Source of the DNA: Clostridium algoriphilum
GTDB lineage: Bacteria; Bacillota; Clostridia; Clostridiales; Clostridiaceae
Direction of reading: 5' to 3'
Assembly (NCBI RefSeq): GCF_020443705.1
Contig: NZ_JAIZZK010000007.1
Span: 62,001 to 126,000, forward strand
Length of the DNA stretch: 64,000 nucleotides
The position numbers and the translations under genes were made by a program. Of the stretch, positions 44,140 to 52,894 are shown piece by piece (position 1 is the first letter of the stretch; each line of letters opens with the position of its first letter). The notes under the pieces were generated by a model that saw nothing but the letters and a program-made list of their open reading frames with translations, did not search any database and had not been told where the DNA came from.

Positions 44140-45981
44140 TTATTTTAATATAACCTTATATTCTTTAAGCCAAGTATTTACTTGTATTAAATAAGCAATA
44201 AGTTGAGGCCCTGTCATAAGTTGACCATACCAAGGATTCTTATATGCATTACCACCTGAATCAACTATCTCTTGAACATGTTTTTGGTCTATGATTTGTA
44301 GTATTGGTGAAGATTTATCTTTTAATATAACATTCATCAATTTTTGAACTGCCATAGTATAATTAGGGTTATGAGTTTTTGGGTAAGGACTCTTTTTCCT
44401 CCAAAGTACATCATCTGGAAGTAGACCTGTAAGAGCTTCTCTTAATACTCCTTTTTCACGTCCATTATAATATTTCATATCCATAGGGATATTGTATGCA
44501 TACTCTACAAGTCTCTGGTCTGCAAAAGGAACTCTTACCTCTAGTCCGCTAGCCATACTCATTCTATCTTTTCTTGTAAGCAAGGTTATCATGAACCATT
44601 TTATATTTAAATAGAATAATTCTCTCATTCTATGCTCTCTTGCGCTTTCACCTGGGAGACCTGGAACATTCCGAAGACTCTCATCATATTTTTCTTGGAC
44701 ATATTCCTCTAGTGGAAGACTTTGAAGATCAGGAGAGAGTATACTCTTTCTATCACTTACGAATTTTGACCAAGGAAAAGTTGTGGCATTTATGTCTTCT
44801 TCACGCCTAAACCATGGGTAACCACCAAAGAGCTCATCAGCGCATTCGCCGGATAAAGCTACAGTGGATTTTTTTCTTACCTCCTTGCAAAAGAGATATA
44901 ACGATGAATCTACGTCCGCCATGCCAGGGAGATCAGTAGCTCTAACAGCATCTTTAAGTGCTGATGCAAGCTCAGGTGTATCAATAAGTATATCGTGATG
45001 ATCTGAGCCAATATAATCTACCATTTTATAAATCCAGTCTGCATCTGTATTTGGTTGAAATTCTGTAGGTTTAAAAAACTTTCTATTATCAACATAATCT
45101 ACAGAATAAGTATTTAAGTTGGGTAAATTATTCTTTTTAAAGTAAGTTGAAGCCACTGCAGAAATTATGCTTGAGTCGAGTCCACCAGATAAAAAGGTAC
45201 ACACTGGAACATCTGCAACTAGTTGCCTTTCAATTGAATCTACAAGCAAGTAACGTATATGCTCTGCAGTTGTAGCTAGGTTTTCATCATGTGCTTTAGC
45301 AGTAAGTTTCCAATATTCCTTTGTTTTAATGCCTTCTTTACTGTAAATCAAACTGTGCGATGGAGGCAATTCTTTTATATTTTGGAATATACCACTGCCA
45401 AGAGGTCTTGCAGGCCCAAAGCCGAAAAGTTCAGTAAGGCCTTGTTTGTCAAGAATTGGATCTACTAATGGATGAGCTAAGAGAGTCTTTATTTCGGAAC
45501 CAAAGATTAATGAATTATCTTTGATTGTATAAAATAAAGGTTTAACTCCTAAGGGATCTCTTGCTAAAAAGAGTGTTTGATGAGTTTCATTCCAAACTCC
45601 AAAAGCGTAAATACCATTTATATGTTTAACACATTCTTCGCCCCAGAAAATATAGGCTACCAAAAGCACTTCTGTATCAGAATATGAGGTGAAACTAAAT
45701 CCATTCTCTTTTAGTATTTTTCGTACATCGTCTGTATTATAAAGCTCACCATTATAAACTATAGTATAGGTGTTATTTCCTATTTTTTTCGTCATAGGCT
45801 GCGCTCCACCTTCTGGATCAACTACTACTAAACGTCTATGACCTAATATAGCATGTTTTGAAAAATGAAAACCACAAGCATCAGGTCCCCTTTGTTTTAG
45901 GGTATCGGTCATTTTAAAAAGAATTCTATCGTCTTTTTCAATATTAGCGTATAAATTAACCCATCCTGCAATACCGCACAT
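44140..45981 (-). CDS. asnB: Asparagine synthase (glutamine-hydrolysing)
   Basis: Makes asparagine from aspartate, glutamine and ATP. The protein begins MCGIAGWVNLY, with Cys2 as the glutaminase nucleophile; RGPDACGFH, YNGELYN and the DxxxLGHRRL-type elements complete the Ntn glutaminase domain. The C-terminal synthetase has the PP-loop FLSGGLDSSIISA near residue 255 and ALSGECADELFGGYPW. Length 613 residues from the ATG at 45981. The frame is open for 48 more codons upstream, but these are low-complexity and would bury the essential Cys2, and GGAGAT lies just before 45981, so the longer start is wrong. Divergent from luxS. Confidence 0.95.
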   Translation of the reverse strand: MCGIAGWVNLYANIEKDDRILFKMTDTLKQRGPDACGFHFSKHAILGHRRLVVVDPEGGAQPMTKKIGNNTYTIVYNGELYNTDDVRKILKENGFSFTSYSDTEVLLVAYIFWGEECVKHINGIYAFGVWNETHQTLFLARDPLGVKPLFYTIKDNSLIFGSEIKTLLAHPLVDPILDKQGLTELFGFGPARPLGSGIFQNIKELPPSHSLIYSKEGIKTKEYWKLTAKAHDENLATTAEHIRYLLVDSIERQLVADVPVCTFLSGGLDSSIISAVASTYFKKNNLPNLNTYSVDYVDNRKFFKPTEFQPNTDADWIYKMVDYIGSDHHDILIDTPELASALKDAVRATDLPGMADVDSSLYLFCKEVRKKSTVALSGECADELFGGYPWFRREEDINATTFPWSKFVSDRKSILSPDLQSLPLEEYVQEKYDESLRNVPGLPGESAREHRMRELFYLNIKWFMITLLTRKDRMSMASGLEVRVPFADQRLVEYAYNIPMDMKYYNGREKGVLREALTGLLPDDVLWRKKSPYPKTHNPNYTMAVQKLMNVILKDKSSPILQIIDQKHVQEIVDSGGNAYKNPWYGQLMTGPQLIAYLIQVNTWLKEYKVILK

Positions 45982-46224
45982 TTTATCATCTCCTAAAATT
46001 AAATAACATTGTAATATATATATTATGTAGTTTGATTTAAAGGGTGCACAAAAGTTCATTTTTAAATTTATAGGTGCATATATAAGATGAAACAGACCAT
46101 TGAACAAAGAGATTCTCCTTTGCACTGTTTTTTATGTATATATTGTAGTAAAATTGTAAGTAGGTAAAAAAGTGTTTACAATATAAAAAAATACTTAATT
46201 AATAAATTTAGGAGGTAAGATTAT

Positions 46225-46677
46225 ATGGTTAAAGTTGAAAGTTTTTCATTAGATCACACAAAGGTTGCGGCACCTTTTGTAAGAAAATGTGAGGTGAAGA
46301 CAGGGGAAAAGGGTGATAAAGTAACAAAATTTGATTTAAGATTCATGCAACCTAATGAAGAGTTTATGAATATATCAGCTATTCATACCTTAGAGCATTT
46401 GCTTGCTGGATATATGAGAGAAGTAATGGACGGAATTATAGACATTTCACCTATGGGCTGTAGAACAGGTTTTTACATGATTGCATGGAATGAAGTTAGT
46501 GTGGACAAGGTTATAGAAACACTAAATTATGCATTGAAAAAGGTATTAGAAACAAAAGAAATACCGGCAGCTAATGAAGTCCAATGCGGAAATTATAGAG
46601 ATCATTCTTTAGAGGGTGCAAAAGAACTTGCAAGCATGCTTTTAAAGAAGGGTATAAGCAGCGAAATATATAAATAG
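46225..46677 (+). CDS. luxS: S-ribosylhomocysteine lyase LuxS
   Basis: Splits S-ribosylhomocysteine to homocysteine and the autoinducer-2 precursor, as part of the activated methyl cycle. The 150-residue protein has the metal motif HTLEH (residues 54-58), the catalytic cysteine in MGCRTGFY (near 83) and a third ligand histidine near RDHSLEGAK. Start ATG 46225 follows AGGAGG. Single gene, divergent from asnB. Confidence 0.96.
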   Translation: MVKVESFSLDHTKVAAPFVRKCEVKTGEKGDKVTKFDLRFMQPNEEFMNISAIHTLEHLLAGYMREVMDGIIDISPMGCRTGFYMIAWNEVSVDKVIETLNYALKKVLETKEIPAANEVQCGNYRDHSLEGAKELASMLLKKGISSEIYK

Positions 46678-46783
46678 TATAGATAAATTTATATTTTACC
46701 AAAAATCCCTATAATTGATACTTGTGATTATAAACGTACTGTGATAAACTAGAAACTAATAAAATAAGTAAACTACCTAGGGT

Positions 46784-46945
46784 AGAGGTGCTGTAACTAA
46801 GAGTACTTGTTCGGAGTCGACAGATGAAGAGGAATAAGAAAAGGAGCTATAGCCGAAGAAAATAGATTGGTAAAGTTATTTTCTGGGTTTGTATATAATA
46901 TATACAAAATTGTCACTGATTTTTCAGTGGAGAGCTACAAGGTAC
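46784..46945 (+). promoter_or_regulatory. Lysine riboswitch (L box) aptamer
   Basis: The conserved L-box elements are in order: GGTAGAGGTGCTGTAACTAA with AGTAC (46790-46806), GGAGTCG (46813-46819), AAAAGGAGCTATAGCCGAAG (46839-46858), a hairpin TGTCACTG/CAGTGG (46911-46930), and AGAGCTAC (46931-46938), which closes P1 by pairing with GTAG at 46792. It lies before lysC and lysA, the enzymes whose product it senses. The expression platform is the terminator at 46976-47012. Confidence 0.93.
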
Positions 46946-46975
46946 ACGAAGTTTGTATAAAAATATATAATTTAT

Positions 46976-47012
46976 GCAGCAAGGGTGTTCCTTTGCTGTA
47001 TTGTTTTTTTTT
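46976..47012 (+). terminator. Riboswitch-controlled terminator before lysC
   Basis: A 9-bp stem with one bulge (GCAGCAAGG with CCTTTGCTGT, 46976-47000) is followed by nine T residues, about 80 bases before lysC. With lysine bound this hairpin should form and stop transcription. I did not resolve the competing antiterminator pairing. Confidence 0.85.
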
Positions 47013-47092
47013 GGAGTTAAAACATTTAAAATGATTAGTAGTTTGGTTTGTAATATACAAAATTCGTAAATATTATTAGGAGTGATTTTATT

Positions 47093-48292
47093 ATGGCAGT
47101 AGTTGTTCAAAAATATGGGGGTTCATCTGTAGGGACTACAGAGAAAATTAAAGGTATTGCACAATGTATAGTAAAGAGAAAAAATAAAGATACGGATTTA
47201 GTCATAGTAGTATCGGCTATGGGGGATACTACAGACGATTTATTGGCTCTATCAAAAGGGATAGGAGAATATCCGGATAAAAGAGAACTAGATGCACTAT
47301 TATCAACCGGAGAAATAATTTCAAGTGCACTTTTAGCCATGGCAATTAAGAGCCTGGGATATGATGCCATAAGTTATACCGCTTATCAAATTGGAATTCG
47401 GACTAGTGGACAATATGGTAAAGCGTTAATTGAAGATGTACATGGAAATAAAATTAAAAAAAGCTTAAAAGAAGGTAAAATTGTAATAGTTGCTGGTTTC
47501 CAAGGAATAAATGGAGAAGGTGATATTACAACACTCGGTAGAGGTGGTTCTGATACTACAGCTGTTGCTTTAGCTGTTAAGCTTGATGGAAGATGTGAAA
47601 TATACACTGATGTTTCTGGAATATATAGTGTTGATCCTAGAGCTTATAGCGATGCTAAAAAGTTAGATGAGATAGAATATGAAGAGATGCTTGAGCTCGC
47701 AAGTTTGGGAGCTCAAATAATGCATTCAAGGTCAATAGAGCTTGCTCAAAAATATAGTATACCTATATATGTAGGCCTTAGTAATAGTGATATAAAAGGA
47801 ACTGTAATCAAGGAGGTAAAGAACATGAATATGGAAAGTAAACCAGTAACAGGAATTGCTACGAGCGATGATGATGTGGAAGTGACACTTAAGAATATAC
47901 CTAAAGATGTGAATATATTAGCTACCATTTTTGAAGCTATAGGAAGTAAAAGAGTTAATATAGATATGATAAGTCAATCATCACCTGTAGATGGAATGGT
48001 AAGTGTATCATTCACAATACCTAAAGATAACTTAAAGGATAGTTTAAAAATTATAAAAAAATTAACAGTGGATACTAAAGTTATAGTTGATGAGGATATA
48101 ACTAAATTTTCAATGGTGGGACTGGGCATGAAGACAACCTCTGGTGTAGCTGCTAGAATGTTTAGAGTTTTTAGCAAAAACAATATTGAGATTAAAATGA
48201 TTACTACATCCGAAATAAGGATTACTTGTGCTATCAAAACAGGAGATAAATCAAAGGCTATACAAGTTATTGCAAAAGAATTCAACTTATAA
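47093..48292 (+). CDS. lysC: Aspartate kinase
   Basis: Phosphorylates aspartate, the entry step to lysine, diaminopimelate, threonine and methionine. The kinase part begins AVVVQKYGGSSVG and contains TTLGRGGSDTTAVALA and YTDVSGIYSVDPR. Two ACT domains follow in the last ~150 residues, with VNIDMISQ and IEIKMITTSEIRITC. 399 residues is the usual monofunctional length. Start ATG 47093 follows AGGAGTG. It is the first gene behind the lysine riboswitch; lysA follows after 26 bases. Since diaminopimelate is needed for both wall and spore cortex, the control has wider meaning. Confidence 0.95.
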   Translation: MAVVVQKYGGSSVGTTEKIKGIAQCIVKRKNKDTDLVIVVSAMGDTTDDLLALSKGIGEYPDKRELDALLSTGEIISSALLAMAIKSLGYDAISYTAYQIGIRTSGQYGKALIEDVHGNKIKKSLKEGKIVIVAGFQGINGEGDITTLGRGGSDTTAVALAVKLDGRCEIYTDVSGIYSVDPRAYSDAKKLDEIEYEEMLELASLGAQIMHSRSIELAQKYSIPIYVGLSNSDIKGTVIKEVKNMNMESKPVTGIATSDDDVEVTLKNIPKDVNILATIFEAIGSKRVNIDMISQSSPVDGMVSVSFTIPKDNLKDSLKIIKKLTVDTKVIVDEDITKFSMVGLGMKTTSGVAARMFRVFSKNNIEIKMITTSEIRITCAIKTGDKSKAIQVIAKEFNL

Positions 48293-48318
48293 ACAAAAGG
48301 ATTGAAGGAGGGAAATAT

Positions 48319-49617
48319 ATGAAATTATTTGGTAATATAAAAAATGATGATAATAAACTAAGTATTGCAGGTGTTAGTGCAGAGGTTCTAGCCAAGGAAT
48401 ACGGTACCCCTCTTTACATAATGGATGAACAACTTATTCGAGATAATTGTAGAAGGTTTTATAAATCTTTTAAAGCTGGTACTGAGAATAATAAAGTGGC
48501 TTATGCGGGAAAAGCATTTTTAACTATCGCTATGTGTGAAATTATAAAATGCGAAGGGTTATATTTAGATGTAGTTTCAGGAGGAGAATTATATACTGCC
48601 TATAAGGCTGGATTTCCATTAGATAAGGTATATTTCCATGGTAATAATAAAACTATTGATGAGATAAAAATGGCAATAGAACTTGGAGTGGGTACTTTTG
48701 TAGTAGATAATCTTCATGAAATGGAGATCATCAATGAAAATGCAAAGGAGAAAGGCATTATGCAAAGAGTTCTTCTTAGAGTAACTCCTGGTATAGAGGC
48801 TCATACTCATGATTATATAAAAACTGGACAAATTGATTCAAAGTTTGGATTTACTATATTAAATAACGAATTAGAAGAAGTTATAAAAACTGCATTAACG
48901 CTTTCAAACATAAAACTTGCAGGACTCCATTGCCATATAGGATCTCAAATTTTTGAGTTAGAACCTTATAAAGATGCTGTAAATATAATGACTACTTTAA
49001 TTAAACACATAAAAGAAAAATTCAGTTATGATATAGAGGAATTAGATTTAGGTGGCGGATTTGGTGTTTATTATGACCATGGTGATGAGCCGAAGGAAAT
49101 AGAGGAGTTTTGCTTCGCAATACTTGAGGAAACCAAAATTAAGTCAAAAGAATATGGAATAAAACAACCAATTCTTGTTATAGAACCAGGCAGATCAATT
49201 GTGGCTAATGCAGGTATTACATTATATACTGTAGGTGCTATAAAGGATATACCAGAAGTTAGAAAGTATGTGGCAGTTGATGGTGGAATGACAGATAATA
49301 TAAGACCTGCCTTATACAATGCACAATATCAATGTGTACTCGCAAATAAAATAGATGGACCTTGTACCGAGGTAGTTACAATAGCCGGTAAGTGTTGCGA
49401 AAGTGGAGATATATTACTCGAAGGTGTTAAGTTACCAAAAGTAAGTAGTGGAGACCTTGTGGCTGTACTTTCAACTGGTGCTTATGGATATTCAATGAGC
49501 AGTAATTATAATAAAATACCTAGGGCAGCTGTAGTTTTAGTAAACGAAGGCACTCATAGATTTATATGTAAAAGACAAACTTACCAAGATATGATTAGCA
49601 ACGAAGTGTGTTTATAA
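48319..49617 (+). CDS. lysA: Diaminopimelate decarboxylase
   Basis: Decarboxylates meso-diaminopimelate to L-lysine, last step of the pathway, using pyridoxal phosphate. The 432-residue fold III enzyme shows VAYAGKAFL with the PLP lysine (about residue 61), HCHIGSQI, LDLGGGFGVYY, EPGRSIVANAG and CESGDI. Start ATG 48319 follows GGAGGG. It shares the riboswitch-controlled transcript with lysC. Confidence 0.96.
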   Translation: MKLFGNIKNDDNKLSIAGVSAEVLAKEYGTPLYIMDEQLIRDNCRRFYKSFKAGTENNKVAYAGKAFLTIAMCEIIKCEGLYLDVVSGGELYTAYKAGFPLDKVYFHGNNKTIDEIKMAIELGVGTFVVDNLHEMEIINENAKEKGIMQRVLLRVTPGIEAHTHDYIKTGQIDSKFGFTILNNELEEVIKTALTLSNIKLAGLHCHIGSQIFELEPYKDAVNIMTTLIKHIKEKFSYDIEELDLGGGFGVYYDHGDEPKEIEEFCFAILEETKIKSKEYGIKQPILVIEPGRSIVANAGITLYTVGAIKDIPEVRKYVAVDGGMTDNIRPALYNAQYQCVLANKIDGPCTEVVTIAGKCCESGDILLEGVKLPKVSSGDLVAVLSTGAYGYSMSSNYNKIPRAAVVLVNEGTHRFICKRQTYQDMISNEVCL

Positions 49618-49780
49618 TCAATGCAGTATAAATTTTATTTCTGAGTGCATTGTAACGGAGCTTCAAACTGGAAATTGTATTAAAAAAATTCAATAGTTTC
49701 TTCGCCTAAGTATTTTAAAGAGATTATTATGAAATATATTGAAGGTATAAAGTAACTATTTATATTTTCAAATATTGTGA

Positions 49781-49812
49781 AAAGCAAGAGCAGAGATTTC
49801 TGCTCTTGCTTT
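49781..49812 (+). terminator. Terminator of lysC-lysA
   Basis: A perfect 14-bp stem (49781-49794 with 49799-49812), loop GATT; the T-run is short. It lies 160 bases after lysA. Confidence 0.75.
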
Positions 49813-49850
49813 AGTTAGTTTAAGGTATAACGCAGTATAGTTAGGCCCTC

Positions 49851-49919
49851 AATCATACATTAAACAAATTGTATCATTGCCATTGTATGGCTTTTGCTAG
49901 TCGTCAAATGTGTATGATT
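49851..49919. repeat. 69-bp inverted repeat between lysA and the acetyltransferase gene
   Basis: AATCATACA (49851-49859) pairs perfectly with TGTATGATT (49911-49919), and a small hairpin GCCAT/ATGGC (49879-49891) followed by four T residues sits inside. It lies in the 349-bp gap 49618-49966, which otherwise holds only the lysA terminator. Confidence 0.4.
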
Positions 49920-49966
49920 TAAACATGAGCATTTTGATATGTAGTATATTTTCTTTATAGTGTCAT

Positions 49967-50512
49967 CTATAAAGAGGGAAAAGATAACTCATAGATATTT
50001 TCGTTTTCGACAAAGTCTTTTATTAATAAATCTGTTATATGTAATTCTCCACTTTTTAGTAATGTATAATTTTTATTTCTCGCATATTTACTGAATGAAT
50101 GCATTGATTCCATATTATCCGTATCAATTGATGCATAAAGTGAATAGATATCTTGTTTTTTTATCACTTTAACAACGGTATCAATTAGAATTTGAGCTAA
50201 GCCCATTTTTCTAAAACCAGGTAATACTGCCATTTGCCATATGAAAAATACATTATTGAATGATTTTATCGAAGTTATAAACCCTATAATCTTATTATCA
50301 TACGAAATTTTAAACGAACACTCACTAAAAAAATTAGCAATTACCCAGTATGTATATGGTGTATGCATGTCAAGTGGATTACATTTACTAACACACCTGC
50401 GAATTTCTGGAATATCATTAATTGTAATATTATTTATCTTATAATTATCAATATTTTTTGCGGTGGAATCATTTTTACTTACCTCTTTTGAAATTTTATC
50501 ACAAATACCCAT
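49967..50512 (-). CDS. EctA-like GNAT acetyltransferase
   Basis: A 181-residue GNAT-fold acetyltransferase. The middle segment, with CNPLDMHTPYTYWVIANFF and later FFIWQMAVLPGFRKMGLAQILID, closely follows the plan of L-2,4-diaminobutyrate acetyltransferase (EctA) of ectoine synthesis: the C-x-PLD-x-(N/H)-(S/T)-x-Y-x-Y motif and the WQ-x-AV acetyl-CoA strand with R-x-x-GLA. There is an extra ~30-residue N-terminus. No ectB or ectC is nearby, so the acceptor may be another diamine or amino acid; related lone enzymes acetylate lysine-like compounds. ATG 50512 follows AGGAGG; the frame extends eight codons further up to 50536 but without a ribosome-binding site. Confidence 0.75.
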   Translation of the reverse strand: MGICDKISKEVSKNDSTAKNIDNYKINNITINDIPEIRRCVSKCNPLDMHTPYTYWVIANFFSECSFKISYDNKIIGFITSIKSFNNVFFIWQMAVLPGFRKMGLAQILIDTVVKVIKKQDIYSLYASIDTDNMESMHSFSKYARNKNYTLLKSGELHITDLLIKDFVENENIYELSFPSL

Positions 50513-50740
50513 ATAAATTCCTCCTATTAATCTCATTTATGCAATTATATCATATATATAAATATGTTGGTATTGTAGCAATAAACCTATATAACTACAT
50601 AACACACTACTTACAACTGGTTTAAAGTATAATACTTTTGTATTCATTAACCCCTGAGAAATTATTCTAAAGTAACACTTTTTTTATTTCTTCATATTAT
50701 GTAGAAGGTCTTGAGACCTCAATAAAAGGAGGAATTACCT

Positions 50741-51433
50741 TTGGAAAAGAATCAAATTGTACATCCTTGCGATAATTGTGGTAAAATTATTAGTTCACAA
50801 ACATTACCTTTAAGTAGTGGAACTACTATTACACCATACGGTATTAATGGCCCTCTAGTAGCTAAAATCCCTGTAGTACTTGGCGAAAGAGAGATTCAAA
50901 TAGATGTTGAAGCTGTGTTTAAATTAAACGAACCATTCTTTGAAATTAAAAGAATAAAGAAAGATGTATTTTTAACTCAATGTAAACTACTTCCAAGATC
51001 AGGTGCAATTGCTGCAGATGGCACTCTCATTTCTGGGAAATTATTTATAAGTGGATTCGTAAGAAAAAATATAGAATACGCTACTGCTGACTGTGTAGAA
51101 AAAGAAATTGTAAGTGGGAGAATTGCTCATACAACAATAGAGGTCCCATTTACAGCTGTAACAGAAGTTGTATATGCAGTGCCACCGGTAGTTAATGCAT
51201 CTTCTGGAGATAGTACAACTTTTACTGAAAGCCCATACTGTGAATTAGAAGGAGTAAGGATTTTTGAAGACGATATTAATACAGATCCTTTACACCATAA
51301 AACTAATTCAAATGTACAGCTTTATAATAAAGTAACCGAAAAAATGGTTATATATATTAGACTTAAAGTATTACAATTACAACAGGTAAATATTGAATAT
51401 ATTAGGTATGACGATTCCGATTGCGACGAATAA
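50741..51433 (+). CDS. SPOCS/DUF3794-like spore or envelope protein
   Basis: A 230-residue protein without signal peptide. The central part IPVVLGEREIQIDVEAVFKL, SGKLFISGFVRKNIEYATADC and HTTIEVPFTAVTEV resembles the SPOCS (DUF3794) domain found in clostridial spore coat and exosporium proteins. A CDNCG pair is near residue 10-14, and additional cysteines are spread along the chain. The C-terminus is acidic (YDDSDCDE). Start is TTG 50741 after AAAGGAGGAA. Clostridial exosporium proteins of this general type exist, but I cannot assign one with certainty. Confidence 0.65.
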   Translation: MEKNQIVHPCDNCGKIISSQTLPLSSGTTITPYGINGPLVAKIPVVLGEREIQIDVEAVFKLNEPFFEIKRIKKDVFLTQCKLLPRSGAIAADGTLISGKLFISGFVRKNIEYATADCVEKEIVSGRIAHTTIEVPFTAVTEVVYAVPPVVNASSGDSTTFTESPYCELEGVRIFEDDINTDPLHHKTNSNVQLYNKVTEKMVIYIRLKVLQLQQVNIEYIRYDDSDCDE

Positions 51434-51457
51434 ATATCCCATTATAGACATTTAAAT

Positions 51458-51502
51458 ATAACCGTTTTTCTAAAAAATATTATTCTTTAGAAAAACGGTT
51501 AT
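51458..51502. terminator. Bidirectional terminator between the SPOCS-like gene and the CDF gene
   Basis: A perfect 17-bp stem (51458-51474 with 51486-51502) around an 11-base loop, between convergent genes. Confidence 0.85.
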
Positions 51503-51532
51503 TATTAAGTAGCTATATATACTTTTTTAACT

Positions 51533-52720
51533 TTATTGTACCCCTATATAATCTCTATCTATTGTCATCACGGCATTATAATTCGGGTAGATTTTCTTTA
51601 GTTCTATATTAATATTGGATTCTAAGTGTAGTTCGTCTCCTTCTGAAAAGCTGGGATTAAAATCAATAACAACATCGAAAATTAAATTCTTATGTTCGCC
51701 TTCTCCTACAATTCTAAAGTCATGAATTGATTTTATTATAGAAAAAAATTTTAAAACACCTAAAAGTTCTAAACGGGAGGCTTTAACTTCTTCGTCAGCT
51801 GTATTTATAGGGTCCATGTGAATAACTAGATAAAGGTTAAATTCCTCAGAAATTTCTTTTTCAGCTTTGTCTATAATTTCATGAATTTTAACTATAGATA
51901 TATCGCAAGGAACTTCTGCGTGAATAGATCCCATACACCTGCCAGGTCCGTAGTTATGGAGAACTAAATCATGGGCACCTGTAATATAGTCAAATGATAA
52001 TAATTTTGATTGAATTCCTTTCACAAGTTCCATATCAGGAGCTTCACCAAGCAAGGGATTCATAGTTTTTTTAATGAGTGAATATCCGGCATAAATAATA
52101 ATGATGGATACTAGTATTCCGATGTATCCATCTATTGGAAAGTCAATCCAGATAGATAGAAGCAGGGATAGTGCAACGCAGCTTGAACTAATTACATCAC
52201 TTAATGCATCAGTGGAGGAAGCTTCTAGGGCGGAAGAGTTTATTGCCTTGCCCATAGTTTTATTAAATTTACTAATCCAAATTTTAGCACCTATAGAGAC
52301 TAATATTAATATAAATGGTACAAGGCTAAAGATTACTTTTGATGGATGAATAATTTTATTAAATGAGGTTTTAATAAATTCAAAACCTACTATAATTACT
52401 ATAAAGGAGACTATAAGTCCGGAAATATATTCTAGTCTTCCATGGCCAAAAGGATGTTCTTTGTCAGGCGGTTTACTAGCCAATTTAAAGCCTAAGATTG
52501 TAATAACTGACGATGCTACATCTGAAAGATTGTTAAAAGCATCTGCAATAATTGCTATGCTATTTGTTATTAATCCTACAATTAATTTAGTAGCAAAAAG
52601 AATTATGTTTAAAATAATTCCAACTAAGCCACCTAAGTAACCATAAGAATCTCTTACTTTTTTGTTATTAGTGTCTTGATAATTTTTTATAAACTTTGAA
52701 ATTAAAAATTTTGATAACAT
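51533..52720 (-). CDS. Cation diffusion facilitator family metal transporter
   Basis: A 395-residue CDF exporter with six membrane segments and a C-terminal cytoplasmic domain. TM2 has IADAFNNLSDVASS and TM5 SALEASSTDALSDVISS, the four-ligand metal site; PPDKEHPFGHGRLEYISGL is the family's interfacial motif. The TM2 site is D/N-x-x-x-D rather than the H-x-x-x-D of zinc transporters, so manganese, iron or another divalent ion is possible. The C-terminal domain is longer than in the basic family by about 90 residues. ATG 52720 has a GAGGTGG just upstream. Single gene. Confidence 0.9.
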   Translation of the reverse strand: MLSKFLISKFIKNYQDTNNKKVRDSYGYLGGLVGIILNIILFATKLIVGLITNSIAIIADAFNNLSDVASSVITILGFKLASKPPDKEHPFGHGRLEYISGLIVSFIVIIVGFEFIKTSFNKIIHPSKVIFSLVPFILILVSIGAKIWISKFNKTMGKAINSSALEASSTDALSDVISSSCVALSLLLSIWIDFPIDGYIGILVSIIIIYAGYSLIKKTMNPLLGEAPDMELVKGIQSKLLSFDYITGAHDLVLHNYGPGRCMGSIHAEVPCDISIVKIHEIIDKAEKEISEEFNLYLVIHMDPINTADEEVKASRLELLGVLKFFSIIKSIHDFRIVGEGEHKNLIFDVVIDFNPSFSEGDELHLESNINIELKKIYPNYNAVMTIDRDYIGVQ

Positions 52721-52894
52721 ATTCCACCTCTGATTATATAGTATAAATAAAAATATTTATTTTAAACATTTTACTTATAATTAATTATAGCATTTTTTTA
52801 GATTATATAGAAATATTATCAAAAAAATTTGTTATACTAATAAAAGGAATAAGCAAAGTGCTTATATGCCTTAACATTCATTGGAGGAATATAT

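Noticed and set aside
45982-46125. N-terminal extension of 48 residues on asnB
   Set aside because: The catalytic Cys2 must be exposed right after the initiator methionine; ATG 45981 has a ribosome-binding site and starts MCGIAGW, and the extension is low-complexity.
45982-46224. T-box leader for asnB or SAM riboswitch for luxS
   Set aside because: Neither the T-box AGGGTGG-type sequence nor S-box elements could be found on the relevant strand.
46678-46783. Separate promoter or tRNA-like element before the lysine riboswitch
   Set aside because: TATAAT-like sequences are present (46710-46715) but no -35 at proper spacing, and no cloverleaf; left unannotated.
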